From NCBI GenBank assembly GCA_013176395.1, contig JABMLP010000001.1:682001-746000 (forward strand): a DNA stretch of 64,000 nucleotides. Direction: 5' to 3'. The notes under the pieces are model-generated. The model was not told the DNA's origin, ran no database searches, and worked only from the letters and a program-made list of their open reading frames with translations. The stretch comes from Venturia oleaginea (lineage: Eukaryota > Ascomycota > Dothideomycetes > Venturiales > Venturiaceae). Made by a program: the position numbers and the translations under genes. Shown in pieces: positions 10,430 to 21,871 of the stretch (positions are counted from its first letter, which is position 1; each line of letters opens with the position of its first letter).

Positions 10430-12092
10430 TCAATCAACGCCTTCATCTTCCAGGATTCGTCTCCATCCTCTCCTCTCGATACCTCTGTCTCCTCTGGAAG
10501 TAGTACCGACGATAAACGTCTCCCACCGAGCATCCGCACCACCTCCAACGATGACAAGTCTATTATCATCGATCCAAGCAATCTTGCCTTTGGGCGGTCT
10601 ACCCCCAGGCCACCAAGCACTCGGCCTCACGGACTTGGAAGCGCGGATGGTACTCCCAGATCTGATCGAGCTGACACTACTCGCGGCGTCAGAGCCTACT
10701 CTGTCCTCGCTTGGCATTCTGGATTTGCTCGTGTTATCGCGCTTGAAAAAAGAGAGGGGTTCATTGCCCATTTCGAATGGGCATTTGCATACTGAATATG
10801 TATCTGTTGCGACCTTTGGGGTTAAGGCGGAGGGTAGATAGGAGGCGAAAGCCCCGTAGCGTTGGCCTGGAGCGTAACCTTCCAGATCTGCAGAAGTGAC
10901 CATTTCTGGAGATGAGCTTTTATCTGAGTACAGAGATGGGCGACGTAGTGAGGGCTGGGGTTGTTGGCGAGCAAGATCGTTCCAGTTTGGTTCTGCTCGG
11001 TTTGATGAGGACGGTGTGTAGCTGAAGTCGCTCGGAGTAACAGACGTACGGTCTGAAGGTGAGGTACCAATTTTCTTCTTTCCGGCGCTGCTGCCCATTG
11101 ATGGTGAGACTCCGTAAGATGGAGAGCTTGGCGAACCGCTTGCTTGTGACATGCCGGAGAGTGGTCTACGTTTCGAAGGTACTGTGACTGGTTTCGTGAA
11201 CGAATTTCTCTTGCTCTTATCGTCCTTCTTTTCACTTTGGAATATTTCGAAAATATGGAGGGTTGATTTGTCTGATGTTGTCGCCATCAGAGCTCCCGAA
11301 GGTGAGAAAGAGATGGAGAAAACAGCCGAGTGTTCGATACCTCGTCGGAACTCGAACAGACGAGCTTCTCTCACAGTTGACCAGACGCGAAGGAGAGTTC
11401 CAGTATCGCTAGCTGTGGCTACCATCGTCTCGTCTCTGCTCAAAGCAAGAGCTCGGAGTGGTGACTTGTGAGCAGGTAAAATGCTCACTTTCCGGGTGGC
11501 AAGATCTACAACTTGGACCTGTCCTTTCGTCCTGCCTGGAAAGGCAAGTTTTTTTTCTCCTAAGCAACAAAGGCCGAAGGGGTTGGGTGCTGTTTCGTAG
11601 ATGGCCATTCTGGATCCATGGTCGTTGTTTTCTGCGTCAGGTTCAAGCTTGTACAGTATGACTCCACGCTCAAAGACAACCACGTAACAAGATTTCGTGA
11701 GACATGCCCGTATAGGAGTGCTATTGTACTCGATCTTGAAAAGTTCCGATTTTGAGCTGTCGTCCCATAGCACAAATTTATTGGGCGGATAGTGAGGACG
11801 TATTCCACCTCCGATCAGAGCGACCAGACGAGATTTAGATAATATTGATGCAAATGATATCGAGCCTTGGAGTTCTGTAATTCACGTTAGCTGGGTGTAT
11901 GATTGTAAACCACTCTGTGCTTGATATCGGAGCGCGGACCATACCTCGATCGTAGGTCAGTTTCCCAGTTGCTGTTTCGTAGATCTTGAAGCCAGTATCC
12001 GTGCCAACTGCAAAGAAACTTTCGTTTTCGTTGAACTCAATGCCGAGAGCAATAGGTGGTGCCTCAGTATAAAATGGAGCCCGAATGTCCAT
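10430..12092 (-). CDS. HSV2: PROPPIN (Hsv2/WIPI4-like WD40 phosphoinositide-binding protein)
   Basis: WD40 beta-propeller of the Atg18/Hsv2/WIPI family, which binds PI3P and PI(3,5)P2 on vacuole, endosome and phagophore membranes and supports autophagy. Coding strand read as exon 12092..11945, intron 11944..11875 (70 nt), exon 11874..10430, giving 530 aa. The family motifs are clear: an LVALIGGG-type strand, NKFVLWDD, LAFPGRTKGQVQVVDL, and the signature FRRG (about residue 225) that contacts two lipid headgroups. C-terminal blades include RPPKGKIAWIDDNRLVIVGG. A Ser/Pro-rich loop of about 150 residues interrupts the propeller. It shares a 655-bp divergent promoter with the septin gene. Similarity is closer to Hsv2/WIPI4 than to Atg18, but I cannot exclude another paralog. 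A short 5' exon upstream of 12092 cannot be ruled out. Confidence 0.87.
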
Positions 12093-12747
12093 CCCGGCGG
12101 GTTTCGACCTCTTCAACGAGGCTCAAGGTGGTAATAAGCCTCGGTCTTCGACGCCTCTGGCCGTCTCTATCTCAATATGATATTGGAGTATCTGGAGTTG
12201 TAGTGTCTCGAGTTGTGGTTTACTTGGTGTCAGGGCTGGCGCAGGTTGTTGTTCGTTCTTAGTTTGGCCTAGTTGATTAGCATGAGCCAAAGTACAACGG
12301 TGCATTTCAGGGATGAATAGTATGGTACTATGGATGTCCAACCCTAAATTTGACGGCAGAATACCCACCACAACACAACACATCCCTAAGCATATATTGT
12401 TATCATGTCTTTCCAGGCCAGGGAGGTGCAGAACCGCAGTGCTGTAAGTTGAACCAATTCCTTCACGTCCGGGGAGTGATCCGATTTATCTCAATCTCTT
12501 CGCCGAGCGCCTTTCCCGTGATCAAATCAGGGGAAGCTGCGTGTGGTGTCCCTTCGCGACAAAAGAAGTGACCACGCACAACATCAAACAACCTCCCCTC
12601 CCAACAACATCCAAACTTTGTCCGCCCGAACAACCTCCATCCCCATCTTCCGCCCGCCCAGCATCAAGTACAAAAACCCGCACACTGATTGCGCGTTGTC
12701 CCCCGTTCCCAGCACAAGAAGCAAGCCGATACGCGGACTCTGACAAC
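12093..12747. promoter_or_regulatory. divergent promoter between PROPPIN and septin genes
   Basis: 655 bp separate the two start codons. The septin-proximal 150 bases are C-rich and nearly G-free in stretches, as in many fungal 5' leaders. An ATG at 12405 opens a 13-codon frame ending at a GTAAGT word, which could be an upstream ORF or an unidentified exon. Confidence 0.5.
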
Positions 12748-14227
12748 ATGTCGTCTGCTTCAATCAATGCCGTATGAAAGTATCCTTGCCATCTTGTGCC
12801 ACCAACTTGGCCGCTGACGATACAACTGCTGATAGCTTGGCAAGATCCGCCGAAAGAAGAATGTCAAGAAGGGAATCCAGTTCTGCTTGATGGTCTGCGG
12901 CGCCTCGGGCACTGGTAAGTGAAGCACCTGTTCCTACAAATCGCCTTACAGTACACTTGCTGACCACGTTTTGCATTGCAGGCCGAACCACCTTCGTGAA
13001 CACCCTATGCGGAAAGAAAGTCCTCGTCCACAAGGACTCGGATGACCCGACTACCGCCCACCTCGAGGAGGGTGTGAAGATCAAGCCAATCACCGTTGGT
13101 AGGCGAACTATCCTTCATTACACTTGCATTGGCACAACCTGACAATGGAATAGAGTTGGACGAGGAAGGAACACGCATCTCGCTCACCATTGTCGATACG
13201 CCTGGTTTTGGCGATCAGATCGACAACGAGGCAAGGTAGGAGCGCATACACTTGGATGAAAATGGCATAAAGATTAAATCGACGCAGCTTTTCCGAGATC
13301 GTGGGATACTTGGAGCGACAATACGACGACATTCTGGCTGAGGAATCGCGCATCAAGCGTAACCCACGCTTCAGAGACAACCGTGTACACGTACTGCTTT
13401 ACTTCATCACGCCGACTGGACATGGGTGAGTGGGAAACAAGAAAATATGCAGACGTGACAATGCTAATCATCTAATAATAGTCTCCGCGAACTCGACATC
13501 GAACTCATGAAGCGCTTATCGCCTCGTGTCAACGTCATTCCTGTAATCGGAAAGGCCGACGCACTCACACCTGCCGAACTTGCCGAGTCCAAAAAGCTTG
13601 TTATGGAGGACATTGAGCATTATCGCATCCCTGTATACAACTTCCCCTATGACATCGAAGAGGACGACGAAGACACAGTGGAGGAGAATGCCGAGCTTCG
13701 TGGCTTGATGCCATTCGCCATTGTTGGCTCCGAAGATGTTGTCGAGATCAATGGCAGGTCGGTTCGCGCCAGACAGTATCCATGGGGTGTGGTGGAAGTC
13801 GACAACCCCAGACATTCGGACTTTTTGGCGGTCCGAAGCGCCCTTTTGCACAGCCATCTTGCTGATCTCAAGGAAATTACCCACGACTTCTTGTACGAAA
13901 ATTACCGTACCGAGAAACTCTCCAAGAGTGTGGAGGGAGGTTCTGCAGGGTAAGGTTTCTGAAACAAACGAGGCAGAAAGGCAGTTGCTAACTCTTGCAT
14001 GTAGTGATGCCTCAATGAACCCCGAAGATCTAGCCTCGCAATCGGTCAGACTAAAGGAGGAGCAGCTCCGTCGCGAGGAGGAGAAGCTGCGCGAAATCGA
14101 AGTCAAGGTGCAGCGAGAAATCAACGAGAAGCGACAAGAACTGTTGGCGCGCGAAAGCCAGCTCAAGGAGATTGAAGCCCGAATGCATCGTGAGCAAAGC
14201 AATCACGAGGATGGGGAGGAGGTGTAG
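12748..14227 (+). CDS. CDC11: septin, Cdc11 type
   Basis: Septin GTPase-fold protein that polymerises with other septins into hetero-oligomeric filaments at septa, hyphal tips and branch sites. Seven exons by frame continuity: join(12748..12771,12836..12914,12982..13098,13154..13235,13288..13425,13482..13949,14005..14227), giving 376 aa, normal for Cdc11. Visible motifs: basic IRRKKNVKKGI before the P-loop, P-loop GASGTGRTTF, switch II DTPGFGDQIDN, G4-like GKADALTP, the septin unique element (QYPWGVVEVDNPRHSDF) and a C-terminal coiled coil (about residues 310-370, rich in E/K/R/Q). The P-loop has Arg where most septins have Lys. Cdc11 of yeast shows the same change, which supports the subgroup and suggests weak or no GTP hydrolysis. 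Confidence 0.93.
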
Positions 14228-17021
14228 GGATGCAGCGCACAACACACAACTCAACCACCACAGTCATCTACTGTTTCCCGTCGGGATTCCATTGGATGGA
14301 TTGTAACGGGGACATGCAGCGACCCAGCAGCGACATGGGTCTAATAGCAAGGAGGCAGCGAATGGATTTTGGGATTTATTAGTCGATGCTCCTACTGCTA
14401 GGCGATGGGGATTTTGGTGTTTCGCTGCTCTGCCTTAAGGGTCGAGGCGGGCTGGGCTGGACAAAACGTTTCTTACGGTGACTTGTTCACAATTTTCTTC
14501 GGGTGCTCTTGAAGTGTTTACACGATTGATACTATTCAACGATAATTCCGGGGTTATCGAGTAGTAGTAGTTAGAAGACGTCTTAATTCATGATCCATCT
14601 AAGCATTCTCGATCCCCCTGTAGACTCCCTCATCGATGTAAATGAAAGCTCATGCGGGGTGAAGGCATGTTGCCGCTACTGAGGTACGATAGATACGGGG
14701 TTGTACACAGGAACACCTGTAGGTCCCCGGATGCCGTGCTCGCCGAAGAGGGTCGCCTAGATGCATATGTTTATTTCACGGCATGTTTTGTGGTGGTTCG
14801 GACAGCCGCAGCATGCGCAAAGTATGATATGGGGTATTCGGCATCAACATGACGCAGAGAGCATCGAATTCGCCAGACCCATAAGTCGTGTGTAACGGCG
14901 ATCCGGTCCACTGCTGCCGGTCCAGTCCCTAGTATTGTGCTGGCGGAAAAGACCTTTCACTTTTAGCGTTGCATCCCACAGCGGTGACAGCGCGAAACAT
15001 TACTTTCGAAAAGGCCCTTATAAGTGAAGTCTCTATCACTCTGTCGCAGAGTTTAGAATAGGTAGAAGAATACCTGTGCTCTAGCCCTAGACTTGGAATT
15101 ACCTAGGCGTGCTAGAAGTTACTCATGCACATCACGCTTGACGGCGCTGTGAGAGACGCCTCACCTCAAGTGAAAGATACTCCTCAATCCACATGAAGTG
15201 TCCACTACTGTCTGTTCAAGCAGGGTAGGTCTTGTTTTAAAGCGGAAGCGCTGTTCGCGATGGCCCTTGTGGAAATTCCCCATATCATGGGCAGCATGTG
15301 AAAGGATACATTAGCGACTCCTCTCGACCACCATGAAGCTCCATATTTGCCATGGTAGTGAGTGCTCAGTGCGAACGTCTGGGAATAATCTTCAGGCATT
15401 AAAATGACTTGCAGTAGTGCTCGTGTGCAGCTGCTTCGGCGGGATATGTAGTGGACGATCCGAGCGAGTCGGTTTTTGCCTCGAGCACATCTCTCGCTGC
15501 GAAAGCACTTATATTGAGCTTTTAAAGTGTGTGTTGGCATCGAGTCCGTTTCGCGTAGTGGCACTTTTGGCTCGCTCTAGTGTCTATTTCTGAGTTTCGG
15601 TAGGAATTCGCGAGATGCACGACTTTTGGAAAACCTTCTCGCTGTTATGCAGCTCGATAGAACGACCGCTGGTAACACGCGTCGGCGGCTGGTTGCATCG
15701 CGCTGTCTCGGTTCCTACATCGGTTCCTTCGGCGGATCAAGACATGGGTGGCTGGACGTTTTCAGCCGGTTTCTGTGGTCAAGAGGCTCATGGATTGGTT
15801 CCTTGAAGCTACTCGTCAATTGGTTCCTAGAAGCTACTCGTTAATATCACAGGCATTCCGGCGGCGACGCCATCAGCTGATTCGCAATTGCTGCGGGATC
15901 GTCTGCCAGGATAGCCAGCAGACCTGTAGCGTTGGCAGTAGTTTGACCGTGGTACTCAACGACAGATGGACGTTGAAGATGCATCCCGGTGCAATCTTTG
16001 ACTTTGAATGCGATAGCAGGGTTCCGACAAATCAAACGAGCCCCCAGCAGAACGTCTCAACCTCTGATCTGCTGAGTTCGCCGGCCAGGAATATCGGCCG
16101 TGTTGCAACCTAGCACCCATATAGCACCTGTATTATTGTAGGACAATATCAAGAGGGAACGGCTATGGGTCCTGCGAGGGCTCTGTCTCTGCTGCTCACC
16201 CTCTTTATCCAATGACAGTTGCAATCGCTCTCACGGTTCCCAAGCTATACCTGAACCGTCTGTGCCTCTATCAACATCGAGAAGTCGAATAAACAGATCA
16301 ACGTTTCCAACCTCTCGCCCGCCGCGATAATATCGCATAGGCACAGCGAATGTTCTTCCGCCAGGGCTGCATCATATCCTGTCAAGCAACGTCTCTCGTC
16401 CGACGTTGAGGAAGAACAAGTGGGGACAAGATCCAGGGAACAATATCTGCGGCTGTTGCGCTTCTCTTTCGATGGAGCTAAAAAAGGACTCTCAGCTTCC
16501 AAGACAATCACTCCGAAGTGTCCACACTCCACACCATAGATTGAAGCTAATGTTGTAGCATCATCGAAAGATGGCGTCTTCTTGTCTTGGGAAAACGACT
16601 GCATTGGTTGCTGCTGCTACCCAGCCTTAAAGCCCCTCAAGGCTAGGAGACATACAGTGGCAACGGTAGACAACAGGCTCGGATCCAACGAGACCCGCTC
16701 TACCTTCCTCCAGCAGCCGAGTTGGGGCGGGGAAGACCTCCCGGAAGCTTTTCGATAATTCTTATGTGTCTGATGAAGTCTCAACTTCGGTAAGAACCGA
16801 GAATTCGGTTCTACCTACGACATCTACGCCTTTTAAGAATGCCGAAGCCACCTGGAAATGATCAAGGCTATATTTGAATTAGACTGGTGATCATCAATTT
16901 TCTCCATTTTCAAATCCATTACTATTGTCAGCAGTACTCCGTATCGAGTCTTTCATTTCACAAGTCCTCTCTCTCTCTCGTTGTTCAACCTGTCTGGAAC
17001 AGCGTTGTGTATCTCTACCCC
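14228..17021. other. gene-poor interval
   Basis: 2.8 kb without a gene I can support. The first 300 bases are septin 3' flank. Small frames exist, including 16245-16604 on the minus strand, 119 codons with a true ATG, but none shows a domain or splice support. It contains a two-copy 25-bp tandem repeat (15794-15843). Confidence 0.4.
15794..15843. repeat. 25-bp tandem duplication
   Basis: Two adjacent copies (15794-15818 and 15819-15843) of a unit beginning ATTGGTTCCT and ending GAAGCTACTCGT, with few differences. Confidence 0.75.
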
Positions 17022-18743
17022 ATGGCGCCACAGCCCTCGAGTCCGCCGCCAAAGGTACGTTGACCCTTTGAGACTGAGTGTGACCACCATCACTGACTAA
17101 CATTTCCTTCTAGGCGGCGACTGTCCTAGGAGTGAGGCTTTGTCCGACTATCGCGAGTGAAAAACTAACCTTGTGTCGTGTAACAGGCGATTGGAACATG
17201 TATGTTTGATGCCCAACAAGGCCCACATGATGTTGGCTAATGACATGGCAGTGTTCGTACAACCCTTGGTCGCATCAATGTTGATCAAAGCTAACTGGCC
17301 ACCGCTAGTTGTTGGTGTGTTCAGGTACAGTCCAGCCTCACGGTTCTTGCGCTGCAGCCACTAACATAGGCCAGATAATACCACAGTACGCCGGTCCTCG
17401 GAAAGAAACAAGAACTTGACTGATACGTTACAGAATATACAAAAATTGGCGGCGGCATAGCACAGAAGGCGTGCCAGGATGGATGGTCTTTTCGTGGGCT
17501 ATCGGTACGTTCCTGGTCAAGGTTTGATGATCGCGGACTGCGGCTAAACTCCCATGTAGCAATGGTCCCATTCGGCGCCTATGTTACCATCCAGGTAAGA
17601 ACTCGGAGTACACGAAGGACTGCCACGGGACTTAATCAATTGCTTAGAACTTGAACATGGCAATCAAAGTACAGCCGCAGCTCTTCTGCTCCCTGTGCCT
17701 CATCTGCTGGGGCCAAACATTATACTATGCAAAGTACATCTCTCCCCTTCCGAAATCTACATTATACACGAACTGACCTCTTCACCAACAGAAGATATAA
17801 ACCATGGCAAGCAGCCCTCACCATCCTCGGCACAGGAGCCAGTTTCGCCTCCATCCAACTAATCCTTGTCTTCACCCTCCGAGTGAGTAAACCATCCACC
17901 CTGTCCCTCCCCAACCCTAGCCTAACAATTATCTTCCAGATCCCCTACGCAAAAGGTATATCATGGCCCATAACCACCCTGGGCATCCTCGGCGCCATCC
18001 TAATAAACCTCGGTCTCATCGCCCCCTTCATAGACGCTTACAAACGTGACTGGCGCATCATAGGCGTCTCCTTCCGCTTCCTCAGCATCGATTTCGCCGG
18101 CGCCGTTTTCTCCCTCATGTCACTTTGCTTCCAGGATACGATTGATAAAGAAGCGGCCGCGAGTTACATCACCGTTATGGTGCTTGAGACGGGGATATGC
18201 ATAATACAGTGTTCATGGATCGTGAGAAAATGGGGCACTCTAAGGGAAGCAAGAAAAAAGGGAAAAAGCTTCGATGAATTTGTCGGTGGTGAGGATGTTG
18301 TTAAGCTTAAGAGAAGGGAGGTGTTGAGGAGAGGGGGACCGAGGGATTGGAGTTTTGCGGGGTTGTTCGCTGCTATGAATCGGAGGCATGGGGAGGACCT
18401 TCATCTTGATCTTGATGGCGAGCATGCGGGGAATGGTGGGAGAGGTGATGGGGATGGGGAGGGTAGGCTTGGGAATAAGGTTGGTACTACCGCCTCTGCG
18501 AGCTCTTCGGATGAGAGTTTGGTGCCTCGGGTGCTGCGTCCGGATCCGGTATATAAACCTAGCAATCCGCCGAAGATGAAATCGAGGAGCGAGAGGGACG
18601 TGGAAAAGGAAGAGATGTTTGGAAGCGGGGGAAATGCCAAAAGCGAAAATGGGTTTAAGATGGGAATGGAGTTTAGGAGTGAGGATGATACTCGCATGTC
18701 TGGGGGGGGAGGAAATGTAAATCAATCCGAAGAAAAGAGTTAG
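17022..18743 (+). CDS. PQ-loop repeat membrane protein (cystinosin/Ypq-like family)
   Basis: Multi-spanning membrane protein of the PQ-loop family; relatives (cystinosin, yeast Ypq/Rtc2) export amino acids from the vacuole, but the substrate here is unknown. Frame continuity supports these exons: 17022..17054 (MAPQPSSPPPK), 17114..17131, 17187..17199, 17370..17385 (carrying QIIPQ, first PQ loop), 17434..17504, 17560..17594, 17648..17733, 17792..17882 and 17940..18743. The join between 17199 and 17370 keeps frame but leaves the first helix about four residues short, so a further small exon may be missed. Later segments show hydrophobic helices (AALTILGTGASFASIQLILV, GILGAILINLGLIAPF) and a degenerate second PQ loop. 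The C-terminal 180 residues are hydrophilic and Gly/Asp/Glu-rich. The coding strand flips from C-rich to G-rich in the last 500 nt. Confidence 0.75.
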
Positions 18744-18998
18744 GATCGTGTTCAAGCGCGGTCGCTCATGGCGTTACAAAAAGCTTTACCAACTTGGGAG
18801 GATATTTGAGGCCGGAAAAGCGAGGCGTCATTACTAGAGGCACGGTCACGGTATATCATCTTGTCGGAAGGACTTGGGCTGTATAACGACCAAACTGTTC
18901 TAGAGAAATTAGCACACACTCCAAAAAGTCAACAAAGACAAAAAATCATCATCATCATCTCATATTCTTTCTATGCCTTGAACTCATGCTGTCTATCC

Positions 18999-19022
18999 AA
19001 AAAAAAAAAAAAAAAAAAAAAA
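18999..19022 (+). repeat. poly(A) tract of 24
   Basis: Uninterrupted run of A in the convergent intergenic space between the PQ-loop and phosphatase genes. Length may vary between assemblies. Confidence 0.9.
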
Positions 19023-19089
19023 GGAAGAAAAAGAAAACCTCATGTATACCCACCTCTACATATCTTGCAAAGGCCAGGGCAGGCCAGGA

Positions 19090-20113
19090 CTATAACACGC
19101 TCCACCCAACCCCACCCTCCAACTCCTTCCCACTAACAATCAAATTCCTCCTCAACCCAGCCAACATGGCATCATCAGCCCCACACATCTCCCGAACATA
19201 CGCCTCCACACACCCCCACTTTTCCTCCACCATAGCAAGCGTAGCCCGCATACTCTCCGCCCTCGCCCCCGTCATCCTCTCCGCCGCCCGTCTCCCGTCC
19301 TCCCCCTCAAAAGCCCCAGAACTCATGATCCGATCTACAAACCCCTTCCTCTGAGTACTCAACCCCAACTCTGTTAATTCGTACTCTTTGCATACGTGTT
19401 CGGTGTCGACGCCTAGCAATCGCAGAATTATGGCGATGATGACGCCGGTGCGGTCTTTGCCGGCTGTGCAGTGGATTAGGACGCCTGTGGGGGAAGGGGA
19501 GGAGAGGTGTTTCAGGATGAGGTTGTAGGAGGGGCCGCCGTGGAGGAGGATTTCGGTGTAGGCTCTTGTGAAGCCGGCGGAGATATCGGTGGAGCCGTAG
19601 TCGCGAAAGCGGAGGGCGATGGATTCGGGGCTGTAATCTTCTGTTTTGAAGACGGGGGTCCAGAGGCGTTGGATCTGTTGGAATGCGAAGTTAGCACATG
19701 TCAAGTCCTCTCTGGACACAATTCCAACAATGATAAAGACCGGAGGATGGATGGGATATGGGATGAATTACCTTCCCACCGGCCTCGTTGAGTTTACGTA
19801 TCCTCGCCTCCCATTCTATCAATGCGTCACCTTGTCGTTCGAATTCGGGCTCGCTTCTCAAATCGTAGATATGCGTTATCCCTAACTCGCCATTCAGGAA
19901 CGCAAGTTCCTCCTCGGTGACGAAACTGGGATCTGCGGATCTATACAATATCCCCCTCCTTACAGCTCTTTTGTCGCCAGACTGCACGGGAAGACCACCC
20001 GCGTCGCGCAGATTTGCTAAGGACGGTATATAAATGAAAGGCGGTGGGAGGCGGGGCAACGGTGCCTCCTCCTCTTCAGTGGCGGCATCTTCGTCGCCAT
20101 CGTGGGGAGACAT
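19090..20113 (-). CDS. tyrosine/dual-specificity phosphatase (Y_phosphatase3 type)
   Basis: Cysteine-based phosphatase; the fold and active-site loop match the fungal/bacterial tyrosine phosphatase family PF13350. Coding strand: exon 20113..19772, intron 19771..19675 (97 nt), exon 19674..19090, giving 308 aa. The ATG at 20113 sits in CCACCATGTC, a good fungal context. After an acidic N-terminus come the conserved block NLRDAGGLPV, then RRGILYRSADPS, ITHIYDLRSEPE and the P-loop HCTAGKDRTG (CX5R, about residues 180-188) with the catalytic Cys and Arg. A helical tail follows. The physiological substrate (protein, phosphoinositide or inositol phosphate) cannot be told. The gene converges on the PQ-loop gene. 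Its 3' third is strongly G-rich on the coding strand. Confidence 0.88.
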
Positions 20114-21871
20114 GGTGGTATTGTGATATTGGGAGAGAAGGTAGGAGAGAGGGGAGTACGGTGTAGGAGGTATACATGTTGGGCACGTATATTGGGCATA
20201 TGGAGAGTTCGGAGTTTAGAGTTTAGAATGGGTGAGTTTAGCCGAGGGATGAGATGGAGGTAGAGGGCGGTTATAGGTTGGTTACCGCGCCTTTTTTAGA
20301 ATATGCAGATGATCGGCGCGAGAGCTTTGTCCATGAGCGAGCGCCTTTTCACTGGTGATGCGTTGATGTCATTAATGAATTTCAGGTGCTGGTTGAGAAT
20401 TCGGAATACGAGCGGTGGACGAATTTATCACGTGCTTGGCTAGTGCCTTGGTAGTTTTGAGATGAATAGGGATGAGGTGCATTGATGTGGGTTTACGGGA
20501 AGGCTTTGAGATGAGACTGGTATATTGCAAGATTTACTGTTGCAATAATGCTATCTGAAATAGGTTGACACTATCCCTACACCCCTCCTGTCACGGAGTG
20601 ACACTGAGAATGTTACCATGAACTGGTATACACGTGACTTCAGCGCACGAACCAAGGAATCCCATATATACCTTGCGATTCCTCCCTGTACTTAGATTCT
20701 TCACGCAATGTTTTGATCCTTAGAACGATACTACCATTGACTTCTATCACGCCCGCTTATAGCTAGCACGGCTAATCATTTGTCAACGTGATCTACGACT
20801 GCTTCTATTGCTCCCGTGACACCTCCCCTCCTCCCCCCCTCGAAGTCATTATCTTAGCATCTTTTTCGGCGCGAGAATTTTATATTCTCTCGACTCCTAG
20901 ACTCTCTTAGATATACGCGAAAGAAACCTGGAAAAAGGCTCGTAAATAGGCTCGATAATCGATAATTTAGAGCTGGAATCTTGGCGAGGATTTTGAATTT
21001 TTGAGCTCGGGCGAAAATAGATACGCGGTGGGGGCTAAGAGCCTGGTAAAGCCGCCTAGGTTAGAAGGGGGGGGTGTAAATTTAGTGTCAACCCCGAAAT
21101 AACGACTAATTCTGTGGGACAACATTAGCAGGGTTCTCATTCGAGGAGAAATCCGAAAAGTGAAGAATCTTCGAGCTAGATTGAAATTCGAACTCGTTGA
21201 AATTAATGCTATGGATCATGGATTGAACATTCTGGAGAATTTCCAAATTAAGAAAACTAGACGGTGGACTCTCAACGGGCACCATCTATCAGTAGCTTTG
21301 CTGGAGAAATGAAGTAATTGTCCGAATTGATTAGTTGTGTTTTCTTTGCTCAGAACCCACAGTGCACAATAGTATGTGTGTCAATGAAGATAGAAAAACA
21401 GTTGGTCTTGTTTAAATCGTTCATTCGTGGCTTCATCAAGACTCGTCGTTGGATTTAATCCTGGTGATCCAAGGACATGTTTCCTGCCCAGCTTGCGGTA
21501 GGAATACGGACTGTCTGAGGATTCTATTAAGTTAGACGTCAAGGGCCGATGCCTGCGCTGCGTGAGCTTGAAGTCTCTTGCAAGGGCTTTGATGTCCAGG
21601 ATATAGAGACAATCTGATGTTGAAAAAAGGTTTGATAGCAAATTTTGTCAATCGACGTGCATTGCTTCGCCCTTTCTAGGGAATCGCTAAAATATATGTA
21701 CAAGTCGAGCGTTCAGTAAATAAAGTACAATTGACATACCAGCATGAGTTGATCATAGGATATCCTTCCAAACGCCAATGCACACCTCGAACAGAGAAAA
21801 CCTCCAAATTTCTATGAAAATAGACATTAACTGCCCGATGCGGCAAGTATACTGTAACAAGACCCTAGCTT
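20114..21871. other. intergenic, contains an inverted-repeat element
   Basis: 1.76 kb without a supported gene. The left 150 bases are the phosphatase promoter. A candidate element with matching inverted ends occupies 20564-21092; the rest has no recognisable coding signal. Confidence 0.45.
20564..21092. mobile_element. candidate non-autonomous element with short inverted ends
   Basis: GTTGACACTA at 20564-20573 is matched exactly by TAGTGTCAAC at 21083-21092. Just inside both ends a second word, TACACCCC, also matches in inverted orientation after a 4-nt mismatch. The 529-bp interior is non-coding and carries poly-C/poly-G runs. A target duplication is not clear, though GAAATA occurs close to both ends. 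Confidence 0.45.

Noticed and set aside
12123..12383. Minus-strand frame upstream of the PROPPIN start, possible extra first exon
   Set aside because: It ends in its own stop just before 12092 and has no donor that keeps PROPPIN frame. At most an upstream ORF.
12405..12444. ATG followed by 13 codons and a GTAAGT donor upstream of the septin
   Set aside because: No acceptor restores a septin N-terminus better than the 12748 start; kept only as a note on the promoter.
16245..16604. 119-codon minus-strand frame with a true ATG
   Set aside because: No domain, no conserved-looking block and no neighbours to support it.
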